Shown one piece after another: positions 16,306-24,369 of a stretch of DNA of 43,360 nt. A model generated the notes under the pieces. That model saw nothing but the letters and a program-made list of their open reading frames with translations. It had not been told where the DNA came from and ran no database searches. The DNA lies in assembly GCA_023270055.1 (NCBI GenBank), contig JAGDYB010000004.1:1-43360 (forward strand), in the 5' to 3' direction. How positions within the stretch are numbered: the first letter of the stretch is position 1; each line of letters starts with the position of its first letter. A program made the position numbers and the translations under genes. The stretch comes from Microcaldota archaeon. Its GTDB lineage: Archaea > Micrarchaeota > Micrarchaeia > Micrarchaeales > CABMGC01.

Positions 16306-17034
16306 ATGCTGAATGTGGGCTGCTGCGGCTGGAATTTTTTCAGCCCTAACCAGATCATAGGCAGGGACTGGCGCAAAACGTATTCGAGCAGGCTGCAGGC
16401 GTACGCATCCATCTTCGATGTGATAGAAGTTGATTCCACATTCTACAAGCTGCCTATGATATCAACAGCCAAGCGCTGGCGCGCGGAGGTTGACAAGGTA
16501 AATGCCAATTTCGAATTCATAGTGAAAGCTCCGAAAGCAATAACCCATGCTTCCTCTTTCGGCCCAGGCGCAACGGCAGCATTGAAAGGGTTCATTGCAG
16601 TTGCAAGGGCACTGAGGGCAAGCAAGCTGCTTTTTCAGACGCCACCAAGCTTCGGGTTCACAAAGGAAAACTACAATGCTGTGAAGACTTTCATGGCCCG
16701 CGTTCCAGGCTCTTATGTAAAGATTTGGGAACCGAGGGGAAGCTGGCTGCAGCACCTGGACGAGGCGCGCATTGGCGGCGTGACACTTGCCGTCGATCCG
16801 CTAAGGAGCACAATCATCGCGGAGCAGGGCATTTACTACTACAGGCTTCACGGTTTCGGAAAAGGCATGATGTACAGCTACAAATTCTCTGAAGGCGAGT
16901 TGCGCCGCATTGCAAAGATAGCAAAGGAGCATGCGGCTTACAATACATATATAATGTTCAACAATACATATATGTACGAGGACGCGATAAAGCTCAAGTC
17001 AATCTTGCACATCGCGCCGGCACAGGTGTTTTGA
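16306..17034 (+). CDS. DUF72 family TIM-barrel protein
   Basis: A 242-residue protein with the DUF72 hallmarks: GCCGW at the start, FDVIEVDSTFYKLP, NFEFIVKAPKAITH, LLFQTPPSF and YYYRLHGFG. The family adopts a TIM-barrel fold; no enzymatic activity is firmly assigned. The start at ATG 16306 is four bases after the topA stop; 17 earlier in-frame codons overlap topA and are unlikely to be used. Its stop is followed by trmI after one base, so the operon continues. Confidence 0.9.
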   Translation: MLNVGCCGWNFFSPNQIIGRDWRKTYSSRLQAYASIFDVIEVDSTFYKLPMISTAKRWRAEVDKVNANFEFIVKAPKAITHASSFGPGATAALKGFIAVARALRASKLLFQTPPSFGFTKENYNAVKTFMARVPGSYVKIWEPRGSWLQHLDEARIGGVTLAVDPLRSTIIAEQGIYYYRLHGFGKGMMYSYKFSEGELRRIAKIAKEHAAYNTYIMFNNTYMYEDAIKLKSILHIAPAQVF

Positions 17035-17035
17035 A

Positions 17036-17629
17036 ATGTTCATATATCCACACATATACAGGAAGCTCAAGAGAGGTCCGCAGGTGATATTGCCAAAGGA
17101 CATAGGTACCATAATTGCATATACCTGCATAGACAAGAACAGCATATGCGTCGACGCAGGGACCGGTAGCGGTTGGCTTGCACTTTCGCTGGCAAGGATC
17201 TGCAAACACGTGTACAGCTACGACCAGCGCGACGACTTCCTCGCAATAGCGGAAAAAAACAGGGTTATTCTCGGCATAGACAACGTAACGCTCAAGCGCG
17301 GCGACGTGTTCAAGAAAATAGAGGAAAGGGAGGTAGACCTCGTGACACTCGACCTGCCAAATGCCGAAAAGGCTGTAAAGAATGCGAGAAAGGCCTTGAA
17401 GCCCGGAGGCTACATAGTTGGATACGTGCCCAACATGGAGCAGGCAAAGACATTCGTCAAAAAGCTGGAGCAATTGAAATTCTTCGACATATATACGACA
17501 GAAACGATAATTCGCGACATTCTTGTAAGGGAAGAAGGCACGAGACCTTCAACAAAGGGCATCTGGCATACTGCCTATCTCGTTTTCGCCAGAAGCAGCG
17601 GCAACATCACCGACTTGGCCGCCCATTAA
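17036..17629 (+). CDS. trmI: tRNA (adenine-N1)-methyltransferase TrmI, minimal form
   Basis: A 197-residue SAM-dependent methyltransferase that should make m1A in the T-loop (position 58, also 57 in archaea). RGPQVILPKD is the substrate-side signature, DAGTGSGWLALSLA the SAM motif I, DLVTLDLPNAEKAV the catalytic-loop region, and LKPGGYIVGYVPN the following strand. The usual N-terminal beta domain of about 65-75 residues is missing: only 11 residues precede RGPQ. It is last in the topA operon. Its final 23 bases overlap the convergent HAD gene. Confidence 0.85.
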   Translation: MFIYPHIYRKLKRGPQVILPKDIGTIIAYTCIDKNSICVDAGTGSGWLALSLARICKHVYSYDQRDDFLAIAEKNRVILGIDNVTLKRGDVFKKIEEREVDLVTLDLPNAEKAVKNARKALKPGGYIVGYVPNMEQAKTFVKKLEQLKFFDIYTTETIIRDILVREEGTRPSTKGIWHTAYLVFARSSGNITDLAAH

Positions 17630-18194
17630 CGCCGGTTTTTGTGTGCGTAAGAATTCGTTCTACGTCATCCCAGTTCTTGGCAACAATAACATTAGGGTTT
17701 TTATTGTTGTTTGCGAATTCGGCGTTCCACGGCTGGCTCAGCAGTATCACCTTCCTGCCAGAAGACGCGATTCTTGATGCAACTCCCGCATAGTCGTCTA
17801 CGTATATTGAAATCCCGTCAGCATTGCCCTTCTCAAGGGCATTCTGCATGAAAATTATGTTGTCGTACTCTATGCCGTTTCTTTGCAACCAGTATCTAAC
17901 CTTCGCTTGTTCTCCAACCGTGGCGGTTACAATGCTTATATTGTAGCGCGAATGAAGCGCGTGCAATATCTCAGGTATCCTTTCGCTTTCCAGCCCGATG
18001 CTGTCCGGGTTGTTCCATAATTCCTTGAATGTTTCAAACCACCGTTCCCTCGGAATGTCAAAAAGCTCCCAAAAATCGTATTTTATTATGTCGGATTTAT
18101 TGGCGTTTACCGCAAACTTTTCCCTTGCCATCCTTAGCCATGCATTCACTACATCAGCTATAGTTCCGTCGACATCTATGCCTATCGTTTCCAC
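17607..18194 (-). CDS. HAD-superfamily 5'-nucleotidase-like phosphatase
   Basis: A 195-residue HAD protein. Motif I is GIDVDGTIADV, motif II SIVTAT, and a late IYVDDYAG holds the acidic motif IV. The layout matches the 5'(3')-deoxyribonucleotidase (NT5C-like) group, which dephosphorylates nucleoside monophosphates; substrate specificity is inferred only. It starts at GTG 18194, four bases after the rfcS stop, so it is in one transcript with rfcS. Its 3' end overlaps trmI on the other strand. Confidence 0.78.
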   Translation of the reverse strand: METIGIDVDGTIADVVNAWLRMAREKFAVNANKSDIIKYDFWELFDIPRERWFETFKELWNNPDSIGLESERIPEILHALHSRYNISIVTATVGEQAKVRYWLQRNGIEYDNIIFMQNALEKGNADGISIYVDDYAGVASRIASSGRKVILLSQPWNAEFANNNKNPNVIVAKNWDDVERILTHTKTGVNGRPSR

Positions 18195-18198
18195 TGGC

Positions 18199-19164
18199 TC
18201 ACTTCTCGCTTGCCAGCAGCGCCAGCCTTGCCAGCATGGATTCTATTTGTATTTTCTCGTTGGCGCCTTCTACTATCCTGAAGTTGTAGTCGCCGATGGC
18301 AGCGATTAGCTTGAGCTTCAGCCTGTCATTTATGTCCATCTCAAGGGATTCTCTGTAAGCCTGCAGCAGTATGTCTTCCCCACCCATGCCGTAGTTGAGA
18401 AACAGCTTGTTCAGCTCGTTCCTAGCTTCGACAAAATTGCCGTCCAGTGCGTACTTGAGCATTGATGTTATCTCCTTTGGCCTGGCCCTTGCGGCTATAT
18501 CATAAATCTCCTTCTCCCCTATCTTTTCGCTCATCACCGCCGCGCTCTGCAGCACGTTGGTAAGCTTTCTTAGATCACCATCGCTCACGTAAATTAGCGC
18601 TTCAACTGCCTTTTCGCTTATGTCAAGCTTTTCGCCTTTCGCCACGCGCTTTATGTATTCCCTCATATCTTCCTCCTTGAGCGGCTTGAACCTCAGCACC
18701 ACGCACCTGCTCTGTATTGGCTCTATGATCTTGTTCGCGTAGTTGGCGCTGAATATGAACCGCGTTGTAGCGCTGTACTTTTCCATTGTCCTTCTCAACG
18801 CATGCTGCGCCTCCGGGGTTAGCGCGTCCGCTTCGTCAAGAAATATTATCTTCACTGCCCCGCTGTTTAGCGAGAGCGTCCTGGCAAATTCCTTGACCCT
18901 TCCTCTTATCACGTCTATGCCCCTGCTGTCGCTTGCGTTAAGCTCTAGGAATGACTCGTTGGTTGCGTCTCCATAAAGTTCCCTCGCCATTGCTATCGCG
19001 CACGTGGTTTTGCCTATTCCGGCCGCTCCAGCAAAGATCATGTTTGGAAAATTTCCAGTCTTGACAAAACCCTTGAGCCTTTCCACTATGGGTGTCTGTC
19101 CAATAACCTGAGAGAGATTTGCCGGCCTGTATTTTTCGGTCCATGCCAAGTCCAAGGTTTGCAT
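18199..19164 (-). CDS. rfcS: Replication factor C small subunit
   Basis: This clamp-loader ATPase subunit (about 321 residues) loads PCNA onto primed DNA with RfcL. WTEKYRPANLSQVIGQ is the RFC box II start, Walker A is GAAGIGKT (the usual form is GPPGTGKT or GPAGTGKT), and Walker B is IFLDEADAL. QSRCVVLRF holds the SRC arginine finger, and SDGDLRKLTNVLQSAA the sensor 2 region. The C-terminal collar domain is complete. The start is ATG 19164 (MQTLDLAW); GTG 19173 is also in frame. The large subunit is not in the window. Confidence 0.95.
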   Translation of the reverse strand: MQTLDLAWTEKYRPANLSQVIGQTPIVERLKGFVKTGNFPNMIFAGAAGIGKTTCAIAMARELYGDATNESFLELNASDSRGIDVIRGRVKEFARTLSLNSGAVKIIFLDEADALTPEAQHALRRTMEKYSATTRFIFSANYANKIIEPIQSRCVVLRFKPLKEEDMREYIKRVAKGEKLDISEKAVEALIYVSDGDLRKLTNVLQSAAVMSEKIGEKEIYDIAARARPKEITSMLKYALDGNFVEARNELNKLFLNYGMGGEDILLQAYRESLEMDINDRLKLKLIAAIGDYNFRIVEGANEKIQIESMLARLALLASEK

Positions 19165-19282
19165 AAGAAACACTTCTTTGTGCGTGCCGCATACTGCCTA
19201 TTCTTCAGTGCATCAGCGAAAATATGGCAAGCGCAATATTATAATGAAATACAACGTATAATAATTTTTCTTCAGGCGCTGT

Positions 19283-20578
19283 TTACGGCATTTTGCCAAT
19301 CAGGCATGCCGACGTTGCCCCTTCTATTCTGACGCGTATGCGGTCGCCCAGCCTGACGCCGCTCTCCTTTCCTATTGCCACGCTTCTGTAGCTGTCATCC
19401 CTCCCGGTAAGCGATCTTGCGTTCTCTTCAGTTATTAACACGCTTTCTACCTTTTGCAACAGCTCATTGTGCAGCTCGTACTGTATTTTTCTTGCAGTTC
19501 TTGACGCGCTGACGCTTCTCTCCTTTATGATAGTGTTCGAAAGCTGCGGCATCCTTGAAGCTTCCGCATGCGGTCTGGCTCCAAACATAGACACGTTTGT
19601 AACCTCTGGCCTTATCCTCTCGAGGAGCGCGATTGTGTCATGGAAGTCGGCATCTGTTTCGGTAGGGAAACCAACTATAATATCGGTTGCTATGCTTATT
19701 CCGCTTATTTTGCTCCTCAACTCCCTTACGTAGTTCTCGTATTCTTCTATTGTATAATTTCTCCTCATTTTTTTCAGTATGGTGTTGCTTCCTGACTGAA
19801 CAGGGAGATGGATAAACTTGTACAGCTTTTCGCTTTTGTACGCATCGACAAGATCGTCGAAATACCTGTGAAGGTGCTCCGGGTTTAGCATCCCCACTCG
19901 TATCCTGAAATCCCCTTCTATCTGAGCCGCGTGCTGTGCAAGCAATGCGATGTTTGTCTTCCTGTCAAGTCCGTACGCGCCGGTATCCTGTGCCGTAAGC
20001 TCTATCTCCTTGGCTCCATTTTCGACGCTCGTTTTTACAGCTTGCAATATAAGCTCCTCGCTGAAGCTGTTTAGCGGCCCCCTTGCGTATTTGGTTTCGC
20101 AGAACGAACAGTTGCTCAGGCAGCCTTCGCTTATAGGTACCCTAGCTATGATCCCCTGGCCATTTATTCCGTAGGCCAGCTTGTCAACCCTGCCGTAAGT
20201 ATCGTATACGGCGCGCTGCCCCTTTTTAATCTTGTCGATTGCTTCAACCACATTTCCGATGTTGCTAGTGGTTATTATGCTTGCTTCGGGAACGACTTTT
20301 TCTATCTTGTCCCTATTCGCGCTGGCCATGCATCCTGCAACGATCAACTTTTTGCCCATGCCCCGGATTTTGCCAAGCCTGTATAATATCTTTTGTTCCG
20401 TTGGCCTTTTCACCGTGCACGTGTTCACGATAACATAGTCGTAGCCCTCCATTGAAGCGGGCTTTCCATCATTGTAAACGATGTCGAAGCCGTTTTCGGA
20501 AAGCATGCTGCCCATTATCCTGCTGTCCGCCTGGTTGAGCGTGCATCCGTACGTTTGTATAAGCACCTTTTCTCCCAA
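19283..20578 (-). CDS. MiaB-like tRNA methylthiotransferase (CDKAL1/MtaB type)
   Basis: A radical-SAM enzyme of about 431 residues predicted to make ms2t6A at position 37 of ANN-decoding tRNAs. The UPF0004 domain has three Cys (YGCTLNQADS, NTCTVKR, AGCMA). The radical-SAM cluster is GCLSNCSFCETKYARG (C-x3-C-x2-C), and a TRAM domain ends the protein (about residues 370-431). The frame is open back to 20653, but a TATA box (20604-20614) interrupts that part. The start is therefore probably TTG 20578, directly before GEKVLIQTYGC. Confidence 0.92.
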   Translation of the reverse strand: MGEKVLIQTYGCTLNQADSRIMGSMLSENGFDIVYNDGKPASMEGYDYVIVNTCTVKRPTEQKILYRLGKIRGMGKKLIVAGCMASANRDKIEKVVPEASIITTSNIGNVVEAIDKIKKGQRAVYDTYGRVDKLAYGINGQGIIARVPISEGCLSNCSFCETKYARGPLNSFSEELILQAVKTSVENGAKEIELTAQDTGAYGLDRKTNIALLAQHAAQIEGDFRIRVGMLNPEHLHRYFDDLVDAYKSEKLYKFIHLPVQSGSNTILKKMRRNYTIEEYENYVRELRSKISGISIATDIIVGFPTETDADFHDTIALLERIRPEVTNVSMFGARPHAEASRMPQLSNTIIKERSVSASRTARKIQYELHNELLQKVESVLITEENARSLTGRDDSYRSVAIGKESGVRLGDRIRVRIEGATSACLIGKMP

Positions 20579-20603
20579 TCCATCGCCTTGGTAAATTCTG
20601 CAA

Positions 20604-20614
20604 TATTTATATAT
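20604..20614 (-). promoter_or_regulatory. TATA box of the MiaB-like gene
   Basis: On the minus strand, ATATATAAATA is centred 31 bases before TTG 20578. It excludes the longer ATG starts in the frame. Confidence 0.55.
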
Positions 20615-20776
20615 ATTTGCAGAACATTTGTTATTCATGTCTGGAGCATGCAAAGATTAAATCATTATCAAATATTATTTATACTTTGCACATTAATATA
20701 AAAGCCAAACCGACAATGTGTGTAAGAACAGAGGGCAACAGATAACAGGCAAAAATGTTTTAACCGGGGTTATTTG

Positions 20777-20971
20777 ATGATTTGCGAAAGGTGTGGTAAG
20801 GATATCTACAAATATAGCACGTGCAACTATTGCAAAAGAAAGATATGCAACAGCTGCGTCAAGAGTTCGAAGCGCATAAGCAAGACAGTAAGGATAGTCA
20901 TATGCAAGGACTGCTGGACCAAGATGGACACGAGAAGGCTCTACAAGTCCGCTACTGCGGAAAACATGTGA
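20777..20971 (+). CDS. Small zinc-ribbon protein
   Basis: A 64-residue protein with four CxxC-type knuckles: CERCGK, CNYCKRKIC, CNSC (overlapping it) and CKDC. This gives eight Cys in two interleaved zinc sites, as in FYVE/RING-like or B-box-like small modules. The C-terminal 15 residues are basic (TKMDTRRLYKSA). The start is ATG 20777, with a GGGGTTAT element just before it. It stands alone on the plus strand; its stop lies five bases from the ileS stop (convergent). Function unknown; protein or RNA binding is a guess. Confidence 0.75.
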   Translation: MICERCGKDIYKYSTCNYCKRKICNSCVKSSKRISKTVRIVICKDCWTKMDTRRLYKSATAENM

Positions 20972-20976
20972 ACAAA

Positions 20977-23900
20977 TCATTCTTTTGCTATCGAAACCCT
21001 TGCCTTCTCACCGCTGATGTCAAGCTCCTCGATCCTCGCCTTTTCATCAAGCCCTTTGCTTATCTCCGATGCACCCACATACTCCTTTATCTCCTTGCTG
21101 TTGCCCAGCACAATATTCACAAGCTCATCCGACGCGCTAAGGCCTATCCTTATCCTGTCTCCTTTCTTGAGCCCCATGTTTTTCCTTATCATCTGTATTC
21201 TTCTTTCAAACTCTCTTACCAGCGCTTCTGATTTCAGTTCAGCAGTGAGGTTTGTATCTATTTCTACGTTGCCATATTCCGTAGATGTCGCATTGCTGTC
21301 TATTCTTTTCTTAAGTATGGTAAATGCCTCCGGTGGCACGTCAAACGCTCCGGCATCTGTGTGCGCAATGTAATATCCTGTTTCATCAATGCCTCTCCTG
21401 ACCTCCTCCGGATCAGCCTTCTTGAGCGCCTCCGCAACCGCCTGCGCGTTTTGCTTGAAAAGAGGACCGAGCTTTGCATACACTGGCACAACCTCTTCAA
21501 CCCTCACGTCTCCAAGCTTGACTTCAATCTTTTTTACGTTTGTGTATCTTTCAATAAGGCTGCTCATCTTCTCAACGGTTGCATAGACATTTTCGTCTCC
21601 GACCTCTATCACTGCCTTGCCCACAGGCCACCTTAGCTTTATGCCCGCCTTCTCCCTGCTGTTAAGTATTGCTGTTATGAATGCGGAGCTTATGTTCATC
21701 TCACTCTCCAGTTCCTCGTTTATGCTCTTCCTGTCGTACTTAGGCCAGTCTTCAAGGAATATGCTCTCCCCCTTATATTCTTCCATGTAAATATTCTCAG
21801 CTGCCATTGGTATGGCCGGCGCCGCAGCAACAAGAAACTTGTAGAACACGGTTCTTATCACTTCAATGATCTTAACAGCGTCTCTTTTGCGCGATTCCAA
21901 TATCCTCTTCTTGGCAGACTTGAGATAGAACCTGCTGAAGTCGTCGAGTATGAACTTCCTCAGCGCGTTAACCGCGCCAGAAGCGTCATAATCTTCAAGC
22001 GATTCCGTCACTTTCTTTATGGTGCTGTTAAGTCTTGACATTATCCACTGTTCCTCAATGTCGTATCTGCCAGCATTGAACCGCTTCTTGAGCTTGCTGT
22101 TGTTTGGCATGTAGCCAATCGCCGCGGAATACTCGTCTATGAGATTCCTTATATTGTAAAGTGTGCTTATTACGCCCTCCGCCTCCTTTAGCTCGCTTTT
22201 CACAAAGGGCAGGTCTATCCAATGTGTGTGGCTCATAACCCAAAGCCTGAATGCGTCTGCACTTGAAATCGAAAGCAACTCCTTGAGGGAAATGAAGTTG
22301 CCCAGGTGCTTGTGCATCTCCCTTCCATCTTCCGCAAGCATCATACCGTCTATTATTACATGCTCGAAAGGCCTCTTGCCATATGCTACTACGCCCAGTT
22401 TCAGCAGACCGGTGAACCATCCCCTCAGCTGGTCTACTCCTTCAAGTATGAAGTCTGCGGGGAAAAACTTGTCGAATTCGTCGTCGCTGAGGCTGGCGCG
22501 GAACGCGGTGCTTGAATCGAACCACACATCTGCGACATCGCTTATCCTTCTCATGTCGCCGCCGCACTTTTCGCATTTCAGCACCACGCCGTCTATGTAC
22601 GGCCTGTGCAGATCTTTCAACGAATTCGCATACTCCTTGTCTGCCGCCTTCTCCTTGAGTTCTTCAAGCGAGCCAACAACGGTTGCGGTCCCGCACTTTT
22701 CGCATTTCCATATCGGCAGCGGTATGCCCCAGTACCTTTGGCGGGATATGCACCAGTCTGGCGAATTGTTAAGCACGTCCTCCTCCCATTTCTGCGCCTC
22801 AGGCGGATGCCACGCAACCTTCCTGTTCTCGCTTACCAGTTTTTTCTTTATCTTGCTTATGTTGAGAAAATACTGGTTCGTTGCAACATATATGAGCTTG
22901 CTTCCGCATCTCCAGCAGTGCGGGTAGCTGTGCGTTATTGACATGCTTGCAATGAGCGCCCCAGCGCTTTGCAGGTCCGCGATGAGCACCTTGTTTGCTT
23001 CGTCTGGCACCGCGATACCCTTGTATTTTCCGGCATCATCGCTGTATCTCGCGTCCTTGGTAATCGGCGAGAATATTGGCAGCCTGTTCTTCTTCCCTAT
23101 CAAATAGTCCTCAAGACCATGCCCTGGCGCAGTGTGCACAAGGCCCGTTCCTTCATCCAAAATAACCGTGGCCTCTGACATGACAACCCTGTGATACTTT
23201 CTGAATTCCTTCTGCTTTGGTATGAAATTCTCGAGCGGATGCAGATAGCGCAGCCCATCCAGTTCGCTGCCGTAGAATTCGGAGATCACTTCAGCGTTCT
23301 GGTTTATTGCGGCGACTACCTTGTCAAAAAGCTCTTTCGCTATTATATACTTCCTTTCGCCAACTCTTGCGAGCACGTAAAGCGCCTTTGGGTTTGCCGC
23401 TATCGCTATGTTTGAAACTATGGTCCAAGGGGTTGTTGTCCAAATGAGAAGATAAGTATCGTCGTCCACTTCTATTTTTGCCCGCGACCTTTTGACGTCG
23501 ACCTTGAAGCTGACATATATTGACGGATCGGTTTCATCGCCATATTCAACTTCAAGAGTGCCCTGCGAGAGAACGGTTTCGCAGTGTGGGCAGTACGCTG
23601 TTGTCTTGTTATCCTCGTACATGAGCCCTTTTTCATTTGCCTGTTTCAATATCCGCCAGCCTTTCTCTATGTATTCGTTCCTGTACGGCACGTAAGCATT
23701 TGCAAAGTCGAGCGAAACGCCGAAACGCTCGTAATCCGCATTCATCTTGTCGATAAACTGGTTCACATACTCCCTGCATTTCGCAACGAAATTGTCAACG
23801 CCTATCTTGCTTTCTATCTCTTTCTTTGACTTGAGCTCCAGCTGCTTCTCAACCCTGTTCTCTATAGGCAAGCCGTGCACGTCGTAGCCTGCGTGGTCGA

Positions 23901-24114
23901 ACACGTTGTAGCCCATGAACCTCCTGTACCTTATGAACAGGTCTTTCATCGTTTTTACCCATATCTGGCCCGGATGCAAATCGCCGCTCACATATGGCGG
24001 CCCATCGAGAAAATAGAATGGCTTGCCGTTCCTGTTCTTCTCGCGCACCTTGTCGTTTATGTGATTCTCCCTCCAGTATTTCAGGATTTTCTCCTCTTCT
24101 TCATTAAGGTTCAT
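20977..24114 (-). CDS. ileS: Isoleucyl-tRNA synthetase
   Basis: This class I synthetase of about 1045 residues charges tRNA-Ile. GPPYVSGDLHPGQ holds the HIGH-equivalent, and YDVHGLPIENRVEKQL follows. The editing (CP1) domain has WTTTPWTIVSN and HTAPGHG, and the WCISRQRYWGIPLP stretch is canonical. Zinc sites are CPHC, CWRCG, CEKCG and CEKCGG. The KMSKS-equivalent reads DGREMHKHLGN, an unusual form. The start is ATG 24114 (MNLNEEEEKILKYW); TTG 24135 in frame is too close to the TATA. The promoter region carries a cluster of TATGCAC-type repeats. Confidence 0.96.
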   Translation of the reverse strand: MNLNEEEEKILKYWRENHINDKVREKNRNGKPFYFLDGPPYVSGDLHPGQIWVKTMKDLFIRYRRFMGYNVFDHAGYDVHGLPIENRVEKQLELKSKKEIESKIGVDNFVAKCREYVNQFIDKMNADYERFGVSLDFANAYVPYRNEYIEKGWRILKQANEKGLMYEDNKTTAYCPHCETVLSQGTLEVEYGDETDPSIYVSFKVDVKRSRAKIEVDDDTYLLIWTTTPWTIVSNIAIAANPKALYVLARVGERKYIIAKELFDKVVAAINQNAEVISEFYGSELDGLRYLHPLENFIPKQKEFRKYHRVVMSEATVILDEGTGLVHTAPGHGLEDYLIGKKNRLPIFSPITKDARYSDDAGKYKGIAVPDEANKVLIADLQSAGALIASMSITHSYPHCWRCGSKLIYVATNQYFLNISKIKKKLVSENRKVAWHPPEAQKWEEDVLNNSPDWCISRQRYWGIPLPIWKCEKCGTATVVGSLEELKEKAADKEYANSLKDLHRPYIDGVVLKCEKCGGDMRRISDVADVWFDSSTAFRASLSDDEFDKFFPADFILEGVDQLRGWFTGLLKLGVVAYGKRPFEHVIIDGMMLAEDGREMHKHLGNFISLKELLSISSADAFRLWVMSHTHWIDLPFVKSELKEAEGVISTLYNIRNLIDEYSAAIGYMPNNSKLKKRFNAGRYDIEEQWIMSRLNSTIKKVTESLEDYDASGAVNALRKFILDDFSRFYLKSAKKRILESRKRDAVKIIEVIRTVFYKFLVAAAPAIPMAAENIYMEEYKGESIFLEDWPKYDRKSINEELESEMNISSAFITAILNSREKAGIKLRWPVGKAVIEVGDENVYATVEKMSSLIERYTNVKKIEVKLGDVRVEEVVPVYAKLGPLFKQNAQAVAEALKKADPEEVRRGIDETGYYIAHTDAGAFDVPPEAFTILKKRIDSNATSTEYGNVEIDTNLTAELKSEALVREFERRIQMIRKNMGLKKGDRIRIGLSASDELVNIVLGNSKEIKEYVGASEISKGLDEKARIEELDISGEKARVSIAKE

Positions 24115-24138
24115 CGTGACACCTAAGACGAGCAATCT

Positions 24139-24199
24139 TATGCATAATTTTTATATGCACATTCATATGCACGTATGATATGCACAATACATGTGCATA
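24139..24199 (-). promoter_or_regulatory. ileS promoter with clustered TGCAT/ATGCAC repeats
   Basis: The minus-strand TATA (ATATAAAAA, about 24148-24156) is embedded in repeats. TATGCAT at 24139 is followed by three direct copies of TATGCAC at 24154, 24166 and 24179 (spacing 12-13 bases) and one inverted GTGCATA at 24193-24199. The third and fourth form an inverted pair around AATACAT. Copies about one helical turn apart over a promoter suggest an operator for a dimeric regulator. Confidence 0.45.
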
Positions 24200-24369
24200 T
24201 ATGTGTATAATATTACAGTAAACAATATAATTTATTTGTATGACATAAGGTCCACCATTATAAACCTACCACGTGCGGGTGCATCCGCCAGTAAGGTCGA
24301 CAGTATTCCAGCGTTCGGCAAGTCTTTCTGCAAGTTGCTGTGCGCATCATTTATTCTTGGCGGAGGATG

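Noticed and set aside
24139-24199. ATGCAC repeats as a CRISPR array
   Set aside because: Units are seven bases with 5-6 base gaps, far too short for repeats and spacers.
24200-24369. C/D box RNA near ATGATGC on the minus strand
   Set aside because: The box C match is imperfect and no properly placed box D was found.
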